A stretch of 28,230 nucleotides of DNA from Azolla pinnata (lineage: Eukaryota; Streptophyta; Polypodiopsida; Salviniales; Salviniaceae): assembly GCA_037176905.1 (NCBI GenBank), contig JBBBWG010030455.1, positions 20,684 to 48,913 of the forward strand, written 5' to 3'. The notes below the pieces were generated by a model that saw nothing but the letters and a program-made list of their open reading frames with translations, searched no databases and was not told the origin of the DNA. This document shows, in pieces, positions 1 through 10,500 of this stretch; the first letter of the stretch is position 1, and each line of letters opens with the position of its first letter. Both the position numbers and the translations under genes were made by a program.

Positions 1-202
1 TTTCGTCGGTTATCCAATTTAGCATACGTAAAACATGTGGCTTCCTTGATCTGCAGCATAACTCAGAACACTCGCTTGATCTTTATACCACTGGATGGTT
101 ACATTCTTTCCACTTCATCGATCCTTCCCTGTCAGGGTTTTAGGGGTGAAGGCATTTGCTTTCCATAAGCCGCATACCACTGGATTCACAAATCAGCTGA
201 TG
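1..202. other. 3' flank of gene 1
   Basis: It follows the gene 1 stop codon in the direction of transcription and is presumably 3' untranslated and downstream sequence. I see no other gene. Confidence 0.5.
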
Positions 203-3200
203 TTAACTCTCATGGAAGAGACCCATGCTCTTGCTAGATGGTGTATGGGGCAAAGCTTTCCTTGATATTTGATAGCATCCTCTAGCTTGTTTTGATGAGG
301 AAAAACTCATCATGGCTCTGCTACTTTCGCTACCCCTTGCATGCATTTCAGAGGGTTTGCTTCGATGTTTCTTGATTCCATGGTGGGTCCTCGTGCATAA
401 CGGTGAGGATTCTTTACTGGATGATGGCTTTGATGCATTTCTAGCACATGTTGGAGCACAATGCGGCTCAGCACCCTTTGCTCCACAAGGAGTTAACACG
501 CCGGTGGTCTTACTACTTCTGAATGATGGATCGCCAGGAACAGAATGGATATTGTATGTGTTTACACCCTTTCCAATAGGGCCCACAATCCTTGCGGTCT
601 TGGGGGTCAATTTTGTGCAACAAGATGGATTCAAATGTCCCAATTTCTCGCTCTTTTGATTATAGAAAAGCGTCGATGATCTAGCCATTTCACAAAGAAT
701 GTCAGCCGCAGCTTGCCTCCCAGGGGAGCAGGGCACATCTGCGAAAGTAGACCCATTATCTATTTAGTGATCAATATCTCAAGCAAGAAGCGATAGTTAC
801 GAAAAGACTATGATTGCTTGTGATGCATATTGAGAAAAGATTCAATCAGTTTATTGTGCTAGTTATCAAAGTGAGTGAGAAGTAGGACAAATACCGATCC
901 AATCTTCGTCTTTGTCTCCATCCCTCACGTGCACAGATAATGGGTGCAAGTTGTTGTCAGCAGGAGGACCATCTTGCACTGCCTTCCAAATGTCAACCTG
1001 ATTTGTTGTTACTGATACTGTGTTTGCATTCGACTCTTGCATCTGCTTTCTCGCATGTTCTTCATGTGAACCTGGTTCACCTGTCAATTCTAGGAATCCC
1101 GGTTTATCTAGCATGTGTTCATCAGCAACAGATACATTATTCCTCCCTTTGTCAGTCCTCTCATAATCACACTCCATCAAACGTGTAAATGGAAATGCTT
1201 CAGCATCAAAGCTGCTTCTCTGCGAGGTGATCCCTGTGACAGATGGTGAGTCCACAATTTCCGGCTTGGAAGAAAATGCCATCGATTCTTCAGCTTCCTC
1301 ATCTTCTGCTTCTGGCGGTTGTTTGTTCAAATCTATATCAAATACATTCTCTGTTTGCAAAGCCTTTGTCATCTCAACATCCATTCTGAGATGAAGATCA
1401 TTTTCCCGTGCCTCTACTGGCTCAGAGAGCAATGATCCGATCCTAATCCAGCGATTCAGCTTGCAGTTTCCAAAAATCTCTGGTTGGATATCGTATGATC
1501 GAGATGTCTGAGGGGGATTCACGGGAAAAACCTGTGAAAGATCGCTGACCATATTACTACCTAAGATAGCCATATCCTTCCTAAGGCTCACTGCTTGTGA
1601 AATCAAAGTTTCCAAAGGAACGCCAGTATTGAGCTGTATCATGCTCCAAAGCTCTGCTGGAGGTACAATAGGCAAACTCTCAAACAGTGGCAATTCTCGA
1701 GCTATACTCGACGACATGTCGGAACCATAATGACATGGTCTCTGCGAAATTTTTGACATTCGTTGAGTATCAGATGATTCATCTAGAAAGAAAGTCTTTA
1801 AGCACCATTAATCATTGAAATGCATTCTAAAAGGTTTTAATCTTAAAAGAGCGAACCCCCGACCTTCTCCTTCTCATCAACACCGCCGTCCATGTGGGTT
1901 GTGAGCTCAAGTTCACTCATGAATCTTGTGCTCCCCGAATCCATGCTTCTTTCAAAGGTAAAGCTCGAGCTTGGCTGATGAGAGGAATCTGTATGAGCAG
2001 GCGAGCTCACCATATCTTGCCCAGCAGATGTAACATGCATTCTGAGCGAACCATCGGCAACATCCCGAGCCTGCTCTCCTGCCATCAGTCCCTCTAATGC
2101 AACATCTTTCACGCATTGTGTGAAGCCCAGTGGTTCTTCAAGCAGATCTGTCTCCGAAAACACAAATTTCTACCTCAGAAACATGCAATACAGGAAGAAA
2201 GCTTGGGACATGAAGATGAAGAATCATGCATTCAATAGGCGGGACTCACCAGATCCCACAGTCTTTTGATTAGTAGATGGCAAGAAAGTATTGTCATGGA
2301 CTGCTCTATCTCTTCGTTTGCCGTGGTTCCTTTTCCTAGGAGGCGGTTTCTCTACAGCATAGTAAGCAAAACACAGCTGGTAAAACCCCATGAGGGCATA
2401 GTTCATCATCCATCAAGAATGAGCGAGAGGATAGCAACTACAGTGCTATATATACATGAGCTCTCACCTCCATAGTGATTGCTCCTACATGTTTCTCCAT
2501 TACTTTGCTTCATGTAAAGACAGGCATTAACCTTCCTTGATAGCTCCTGATTGTCAGGGACAGAGCCCAACATTGGGCTCTCAGCAAAGGATCTCACATC
2601 GACGGCATGGTTTGTGACAGCGCCAAAATGCTGGCCCAGCATACCTTTCCCATGGCCATCATCTGGGCAGTATTAACAACAAAATAAGTTGAAGGAGAAA
2701 AAACAAAAATGCTTTGGAAGAGATCTATTCAGACCATGTTTTAATAACATTTCAAACAGCTTAAGCAGGGCATTAGAATGATGCGGGAGGATGAAAACAT
2801 GTGGAAGATCAGGAGCCGATCAAACAGGTTTCCAGAGATACATCAAGATAATAAACTGGAACCCAAAAGATTCTTTACACAATGTCACGATTAACAGAAA
2901 CCCCAAGATCCCCCCACATCAGAATATTAAGCAGAGACATTGCAGAATCGGAAATAGAAATGGATCGACCGAAATGTAAATTCGATTTTATTCAGACATT
3001 ACGACTGGTTGAAACTATCAATCTGACTGTCTTCGAGCATCATCTCGCACTAAACAAAATACCGTTGGGCATAGAGACAGCATTGGAATCGTGATGCAAT
3101 AAGGAGAAACACATGGACAATCCAAAACAAACACATGGACAATCATTATACGAAATAATAATAGTAATAATCAAACGAGCAATTAGATGCAAAATCCTTG

Positions 3201-3411
3201 AAAAGTTCCCACGAAATTAACTGGAAGCTGAGATGATGTATAATCATTTCGAAAGCATGAAATCCATAGCTCAGTCGCTGTATGCAAGCTGCCATGTTGA
3301 CATGAAAGAAAAGGCTAGATAGAAACTGAAAGAGACAAGAGGACGCTTGCCTGTATGGGGAGAGGACTTAGGGTGCCGAAACAAAGGCATGGATGATGCA
3401 GCAGGAGGCAT
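203..3411 (-). CDS. Unrecognised nuclear-type protein with a DLNxxP (EAR-like) motif, six exons, 690 aa
   Basis: Exons in transcript order: 3411-3351, 2662-2468, 2351-2250, 2147-1857, 1782-895, 738-203 (stop TAA). All five introns are phase 1, and the frame closes at 2073 nt. Intron 1 uses a GC donor (ACAG/GCAAGC); the others are GT-AG. Intron 4 has a weak donor (GGGG/GTTCGC), and an alternative at GGCG/GTGTTG would also give phase 1. Visible features: a basic cluster PRKRNHGKRRDR at about residues 90-101, which looks like a nuclear localisation signal; DIDLNKQPPE at about 365-374, which fits the DLNxxP form of the EAR repression motif and is followed by an acidic stretch; and a conserved-looking segment RQAAADILCEMARSS near the start of the last exon. 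The last third is rich in Ser, Lys and His. I see no DNA-binding or catalytic domain. A nuclear, possibly repressive role is inference from the two motifs only. The first exon is the least certain: the frame is also open upstream of the ATG. The coding nature of exons 2-6 is well supported by phase continuity. Confidence 0.72.
3349..3350 (-). other. GC splice donor of intron 1, gene 1
   Basis: The exon end ACAG is followed by GCAAGC, which matches the strict consensus seen at GC-AG introns. Splicing to the acceptor before 2662 joins phase 1 to phase 1 (G|AT), giving ...SSPHTDDGHGKG. This rests on consensus and phase only. Confidence 0.6.
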
Positions 3412-3457
3412 CTTGATCAGAAAACGTCGTTTTGTACGCTGATGCCAAGTGGTCGAT

Positions 3458-3520
3458 ATTGCTGCAAAAGGAGCAGATTCTGCTATTGCTGCAAACGGAG
3501 CAGATTCTTTTGCAAAAGCT
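3458..3520. repeat. 27-bp tandem repeat (2.3 copies) upstream of gene 1
   Basis: Units at 3458-3484 and 3485-3511 (ATTGCTGCAAAAGGAGCAGA and so on) differ at three positions, followed by a partial third copy. It lies about 50 bp upstream of the gene 1 ATG. On the minus strand it reads in frame with that ATG as ESAPFAAIA / ESAPFAAIS. Confidence 0.88.
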
Positions 3521-3553
3521 AATCGCTAGGAATGACCTTCTGTTCCTTATTGC

Positions 3554-3587
3554 CTCTTCTTCTTCTTCTTCTTCTTCTTCTTCTTCC

Positions 3588-3618
<31 letters not shown>

Positions 3619-3640
3619 CTCCTTCCTCCTCCTCCTCCCC
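3554..3640. repeat. (TTC)n/(TCC)n microsatellite
   Basis: An almost uninterrupted TTC run passes into TCC. On the transcribed (minus) strand of gene 1 it is a GAA/GGA purine run, probably in the 5' untranslated region or promoter. Confidence 0.95.
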
Positions 3641-3792
3641 GTGTTCTAGAAGGCCGAGAAGTTCCTCCCTCGTAATTCCTTTCTGCTCTTCTTTCGGCTT
3701 CTTCTCTGAATTAATTAATCAGTCTACGGATTCGTTTCCCCGCTCAGCAGGCGCTGTGAGGAAGAAAGGAGGAAGCCGCCATAAACAGAAAC

Positions 3793-3794
<2 letters not shown>

Positions 3795-3828
<34 letters not shown>

Positions 3829-3960
3829 AGATGATGATGACGACGACGACGAAGGAGAAGAAGAAGATGAAGATGAAGATGACGATGATGATAACGAAGA
3901 AGAAGAAGAAGACGGAGGGTAGGAGGAAGATGGCTATGGCGGCGAAGCAGAAGAAGAAGC
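3795..3960. repeat. (GA)n followed by GAN trinucleotide run
   Basis: A 31-bp GA run at 3795-3825 leads into GAT/GAC/GAA/GAG triplets to about 3960; a shorter GA run lies at about 3970-3989. It is a strongly purine-biased strand upstream of gene 1. GA runs in plant promoters are binding sites for BBR/BPC proteins (family knowledge); use here is inference. Confidence 0.92.
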
Positions 3961-4078
3961 GTCGTGAATAGAGAGAGACAGAGAGAGAGAATGCGAACCG
4001 AATAGGGATTCAGGAAGCAATGATGGAGCAGACGGGGATTGAAGCATCGGCAGACGCATCAGAAAGCATCAGAAGCAG

Positions 4079-4453
4079 AGGAAGAAGAAGAATCAGAAGC
4101 AGAAGAAGTAGTAGAATCAGAAGCAGACGAAGAAGGAGAATCAGAAGAAGACTCAGAAGCAGACAAAGAAGGAGAATCAGAAGAAGAATCAGAAGCAGAC
4201 GAAGAAGAAGAATCAGAAGCAGACGAAGAAGAAGAATCAGAAGAAGAATCAGAAGAAGAATCAGAAGCAGACGAAGAAGAAGAATCAGAAGAAGAATCAG
4301 AAGAAGAATCAGAAGCAGACGACGAAGCAGAATCAGAAGAAGAATCAGAAGAAGAATCAGAAGCAGACGAAGAAGGAGAATCAGAAGAAGAATCAGAAGC
4401 AGAATCAGAAGAAGAATCAGAAGCAGACGACGACGACGACGAAGAAGAAGAAG
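4079..4453. repeat. Triplet-phased minisatellite of GAAGAATCA / GAAGCAGAC units
   Basis: About 375 bp built almost entirely from GAA, TCA, GCA and GAC triplets in 9- to 24-bp interlaced units. It is open in three frames: acidic Ser/Glu (plus), Arg/Ser-rich (plus) and poly-Ser/Asp (minus). The openness follows from the composition. I see no splice sites, start context or unique flanking coding sequence that would make it an exon. Confidence 0.9.
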
Positions 4454-5168
4454 CTATTTCTGTAAATACTCCATTTTTCTTCATTATTATTTTTGTTGCT
4501 TTTTTCCCCCAATTTCTTTTTTTTTGTTTTTTAATTTGAGGATTTAACCCAAAAACGGAAAAAAAAAACGACCCACAAAAACAATTTATAGCTTCCATTT
4601 TTGACGCCTAATTAACGCCTTAATCTTATCTTATCCTCCACTAAAAAAAAATTAACACCCACTTACATTTTTAATTTTGCTCCTAATCGCTTCGCGCTAA
4701 TCGATCCTTGCTATATATATTTCCGAGTATTTGGAACATCGCTGTACTTAACAACTATGATGTTCGATTTAACTGCTTGGGAGAATCGCCTGCTCAAAAC
4801 TGTAAATTGCATTTTCGTAAACGCCGACTGAAATTAGAGATTACAAAACATCGCCCGATCTCATCTTCCACTTAAAAATTCACACCCAACGAATTCCGCG
4901 AGCATCGATTTCATTCCTAGCCGGCTTTCCGCCGGTTGATCCTTACCGATTCCCTTACTATGTCCGATTGACAAAAAGCCGGTCGTTTTTAGAGTCCAGA
5001 TGAATTGACTAATGCATTAATTTGGTAGCAAGCAAGTAATCGAGCGTTAATCCATTGGTTAATTTGATGTGAATCAAACTCACAAACAAAAGCTACCGAT
5101 TGTTTTTACTGGTGCTGCTTGTATCTACGTTTAGAAACCTCTGCCTCGATCGGACTCTATTTGCAGGT

Positions 5169-5470
5169 CGACCCACCATCATCATCAGCAACAAGATCCA
5201 CCGTCACCATCATCAGCATCACGCAACCATCTCCACCACCGCCACCATCATCAGTATCCATCCATCATCACCATGATGCACTCACCCAAATTGCATCAGC
5301 ACTATGTACATACATACATACATACATACATATGCATGTAAAATAACAGAAGCATCCATGCATTCAGAATGGAGGAAAATCAGCATCATTAGCATCATCG
5401 CAATCACCAGCATCAACACCGTCACCATCATGACCACCACCACCATCACCCCCATCACGATCACCATCAT
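5169..5470. repeat. Degenerate CAN (CAT/CAC/CAG) triplet-rich region
   Basis: Two clusters (about 5170-5280 and 5380-5470) of CAC/CAT/CAG triplets are separated by a TACA microsatellite. A possible acceptor (TTTGCAG/GTCGACC) precedes the region at 5166, and a donor-like CCAAAG/GTATGT follows at 5550, but every frame is broken between them. I read it as decayed low-complexity DNA rather than a His-rich exon. Confidence 0.7.
5307..5333. repeat. (TACA)n microsatellite
   Basis: Six to seven TACA units between the two CAN-rich clusters. Confidence 0.93.
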
Positions 5471-7582
5471 AGAATGAACCATGCTTCCGCAAGCTGCAAA
5501 CACAATCGAGAATGATTCGAGCAATTCGAGATTGATGAATCACCTCCAAAGGTATGTTTCCAGCCAGAGGATTGGTAAAATTAATAAAAATATATAAAAT
5601 GAAATTTTCTAAACAAAAAGGAAAAACAATTATGATTTTTTTTTCAAAAAATAGAAAGAAAAAACACATAACATTCGTTCATCATAGCTTGCAAAATTTA
5701 CATTCGTGGTTGCAAAATAATTTTACGTATATGTTCACGATAATTGCACGACAAAATTTTTATGTCGCTGCCGTGATATTTTTTGCACTTTTGTTGAACA
5801 AATTTCACGATAAAATGCACGACAAACTCACCAATACCTTGTAGTGATATAAGGTAATTTGCAGCAGAAGCTTGCGAATGCTACGTTCTATGATCACCAT
5901 CACTTAGTGCATCTTCTCAATTGACCATTGGCATTGTACACATAAATACTTGAGGAGCATCGACATTTTGTGGAAAGATGCTTCATCCATCATCCATCAT
6001 CAACTAACTAACTTAGCTACCACCTCTTACCCAACTGTTGATTCTCATCCCCATAATTCAAAACAATGCCATATACTGACAATAATGGACATGTGATCAA
6101 TCGAATTGCCATTTAAAAAGCTCAGCAATGGAATTGGCATGAAGCCAATCTCCAAATACAAGGGTGGATTCAAAGCCAGAAAACCAGCCACCTTAAAGAC
6201 CTGCGACAAACCCCATCTATGACCTGCAACAAAACACTAACCTCACTAATTTCCATCACTTGTGAACGCTGTAGCAGAATCAAAGCAAGCTCAGTAAATG
6301 TCCTTGATGATGATAACTAGAGACAAGAAGACATTTTCGGCATCTTGGACACAAAGAAAGGAAAATCTTTGAACACAGGGAATGTGCCATACCTGGATCC
6401 TCCCACTAAGTTTCTGTTTCTCTTCCAAAATACTGTGGCCAGGTTAGTACATTTGAATCGATCAAATTTACTGAAAAGCCATCTTAATTAAAAGCCAGAT
6501 TAGTAGTAATGAATTAGACTTCACAAACTCAACGCTGGAACTTGTGCTAAATCATCAAATAAATGTTGTAATGCAGTTCTTCGATTTACATCTGTCCGTG
6601 CCCCTTCTTTACCAGCCAAAACTCTGATCGAGAGACTCACAACCAATGCATATACATGCATACATACATTGGAGCAGCACTTCCATAGATTTGCATGTAT
6701 GCATATCTAGAAGACAAAAGACATCTTTTAGTGAGCCATGCTCCTATTCCATTTAATGGCATCATTCTTTCTTGTTTCTTTGGTGTCATCTCCAAGTTTA
6801 GATAATATTCTGCATGATTGGAAATGGGAAGGGTTCTTTGAAACAGGAATTCGGTGTTGCAAGCACCATACTTGTTTAAGTTCTGCAGCCAATTATCCAA
6901 AAAAATATTGAACCAACCACTGCCACCGAAAAGAATGGGAACCTTTTGTCAGATAGTTCATGTGGTATAATCCTTGCCATAACATTGAGTTTCTGACATA
7001 TTTCCTTTTATATGGAGCTGAAACTAAAAACAGATCCCTGTACATGGTAAGAGATGTGCACCTGACACTCACTCTGTGGATGATAATACAGAAGAATGGT
7101 GCAGAAGCTGAATGAAAGAACTTCCAGCTCTCCCAAAAGGGTTATGAACAAGCATGAAGAGAAAAGGCTTATTGTTTGAATGATGAGAATACTTTGAAGA
7201 CCCCTGTCGCACATCTATATTCCATTGTAGTGAGATGACATACCAAATTAGGCAGCACGTTCAAAGACCGAAGTGCATTGTAAAGGAACTACAATTGTAT
7301 TTCCAGTCAACCGTATGTATGCATTGTCCTATGCTAAGCTCTTTACTCTGATACAAAAAACATTCCAAGCATTAGGAGCTGCACACAAAAACAAGTGGCA
7401 AGGAACACACTACACCAAAGAAGATGCAGACCTCGGCCACCTGAATTATCTTGTCTAAACCACACACATTTATCCCACGCCACGAGCTACCGTGTTATTG
7501 CATCCCTGCCACAAGAACGATAGTGCTTTAAGTGCAGAAACCTCTTCATGCACCAGCCTAGAAGTTGAATCGATCTATCACT

Positions 7583-10500
7583 TTACCATGCTCTGCGACA
7601 TCGAATGGCCTCCTTCCTTACAGCTCGTTTAGGATCATCCAGTGCACCCAGCAATGCCTTCTGCACCTGCTCAGTTTTCATAATCACAAGACTAATGAAT
7701 TTATAGTGACTGTTACCATTACGACCCTAAAAGATTTTAAAGTAGCTTACCTGATTGCGTAGGGGAAATACTAGTGTGTGTGGTAGTGCAACAACTGCTC
7801 CTAAGCATAACAATGTTGTCTCACGGACCATCTGTATCGATATCACAAGAAAGAGTAAATTGGAAACCAAACACTCTGTTTTGAAGAAATACAAACTATT
7901 CACGTTTCCTAGAAATAATTATCACATTCAGAAGTGCAGACGAAAACTCACAAGTCATCTGTGGAATTCCAAACTATACTTTGGGTATTGCATGTTTATT
8001 TGACAAATATCAACAATGGTTGGCTAGGATCTTTCCGATTAGAGATCACATTAGGCATATCCATCAATTGATCTCCGCGATGAAATCTAAACAAATCTTC
8101 ATTATACCTGAATCAGTGGCTATTACCATAAAATTTTGCAGCTTCCAGTCATACATGACAATCACCTTTGGAAGTTGCCCCTATCACCATACATCAGAGG
8201 ACGGCACCATGTCAACAGTCAACTGAACAGTTACAGGAAGGATGACACTGAGAAGCTACCAGCACTAGCCATGAAATGTACCTCCTTTGCTTTGCAGACA
8301 GCTGCAAATTGGATTATTCCAAGGTTGGATCTTTTGAATGGAAGCAACTTCTATATTTTGTACACAACAGCTGTTTAAATTTGTGCATTGCTCAAAATTA
8401 TAATTGGGTGTCTAGGAGTTACTCTCTCCATTGCATTGAGTCTTGACGTCATAGTGTTTGGTCATCAATTGTGTTGTTCTACTGTCTGAACTACAAGAAT
8501 CCTATGTTCAATGAAGAGACTACCTCATACACAGGACCTATACCATGACCCAACAGATCTGCATAGCATGCTGTTGGCATCGGAAAGAAGAGTAGAATGC
8601 AGAAGCTACAAAGGGATAATTACCATCATCAATCACCTCATACATCACCACCCCTTGGGTCCTAATTCATTTTTCTGGATACGTTGGTGGTGCCGTTAAT
8701 TCCACGCTTTATGCTGCGTGATGATTATATCAGCAATCTTAGGGTTCAGGAGCCGATGCATGAGTATTTTGTACCCATTGAGCAAATATAGGTTGTAGCT
8801 GAATAGAAGTATCTGAAAATTAAGGAAAATCTAATACAACTGATACCAGAACACCAGACGCCTGCACTCAATGCAAGCTTTTGCTTTCTTCTGATTCATG
8901 CATGAAATGAAATCATTTTATAATCTCTCAGGAAAAGAGGGTACTTGAACAAGCAAACTTCAGCATTTCATTACTCTACTTTTCTGGGCATACATGCCAG
9001 TTTCCCAATTGGTGATAAATTTCTAGGGCATAATCTTACTTGTTCTCAACTCCTTTCTCCAGTACCCCAACCATGCATATTCAATATGAAAGTGTAATAG
9101 ACATTTCATCTAGGCACAACTTGTAGGTTCCTTCTGAAAAGTTGCTTATGGGGTAAGATTAAATTTGCTGGTTTTTTAGCTAGAGTCTTTGTTCTAAACC
9201 TTGCAATATGGTGCATAACAGTGATTAATTCTACAAGGAAAAGGTCAAATAGGTCTTTAGAAGACAGAGCTTACCATTGAAAATGGATAATGTACCAGCT
9301 TCAATAGACTATTTACAATGGTTGGTAGATGATCTGAGCACACTTTTGCACCTGCACACACCAGAAAGCCCAATCTAATGACTAGTTCATTAACTGTTAT
9401 TTGAAGAAGTAGAAGATCATTGACATCTAATGATCTCTCTTCAATTCAGTACAGTTATATCTAATACACCAATCTTGGCTAATCTGCACAACTAGAAAAT
9501 GAGCAGTCAAAACCATTCACAACCAAAGAGAGCAAGTTAAGCATAGCCTAAAATGGCTAGCTCTTATACATTTACAATGTCGGGTTCTTTATTATGAATC
9601 AGACTAAAATAACCGGACATTTTTGTTCATATTTTTATACACGTAAGTGAACCACCCAAATTTATCAGCCAGAAATTTTCACACTTAATGCAGTTGATGG
9701 TCCTACATTCCGTCAACCCATCCTCCTAATATGCTTGAATTTCAAAAGTAGCCTGATATAATGCATTCGAAGTCATTTAGTATCTTTTCTTCACCTCTGC
9801 CCAAATCCATCTTCTCAATTCCATGCATTACAATTTCAAGCATGATAAAAATCATGCAATGGAGATGTGCAGGTAGACAAAAAATGGAAGATAGCAGTTT
9901 CATGTGACTGTGGCCACATTCATAAAGCAGACAACAGAATCCCATGAGTTTCGAACATGTGTATTCAGCCAAATAATCAAAATTCCCAGTTGCCAAAATT
10001 TTCTACTATTAGCTAAGAGATATATACATGCCACCAGCATAAACTGATACTCGTTCAGGTTTCAAGGTTTCTAGCTTCTGTATACGAAGGGGATGTCTTT
10101 CTCTTGCAAAGCATAATCGATTGGTTAAGCATTAATCAACATATCTAGCATCAAAGTGAACGTGTTATCATCTCTGGGCACCATTTCTCTTAGGTTCAGG
10201 TGTGTGACTTAAGTTGACAAGGAGAGGAATTTCTATCAATAATTATCTTATGCGTTATTGCTTACCATTTTTATCAACCAAGAGTGCAGAAAGGACCAGA
10301 AGAAGAGAGAGTAAAATTTCTGACTGCATCTTTTCATGACAGAGTGAAGACATGCTCTGTAATAACAATGGAAGAACCTGTATACGACAGAATAAACTAT
10401 TTGAATCGCTTCCGAACACACAGAAACTTAGCAGACAATTTCTACAGATTCATACCTTTTCTGCCTCTGCGATGAGCACACTTGTGGGAATGCCAGATAC

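Larger units (their letters stand above)
3412..7582. other. Intergenic region between gene 1 and MMS19
   Basis: The first 1.1 kb is simple-sequence DNA (described separately). Around 4600-5100 is AT-rich, with a TATA-like ATATATATA near 4711-4719 that could serve a minus-strand transcript only if gene 1 has a very long leader. 5560-7580 is AT-rich, with no open frame that looks coding, and includes the MMS19 3' untranslated region at its right end. Confidence 0.6.

Noticed and set aside
312..659. Plus-strand 115-residue frame
   Set aside because: It is antisense to the last exon of gene 1, whose phase and acceptor fit the upstream exons.
3432..3971. Plus-strand 179-residue frame rich in Ser then Lys/Met
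   Set aside because: It is produced by the TTC and GAN microsatellites; no unique coding sequence or splice logic.
4059..4598. Minus-strand poly-Ser/Asp frame of 179 residues
   Set aside because: It is the reverse reading of the GAAGAATCA minisatellite, with the same openness in other frames.
9742..9996. Minus-strand 84-residue frame in MMS19 intron 15
   Set aside because: Exons 15 and 16 join exactly in phase and match the family without it.
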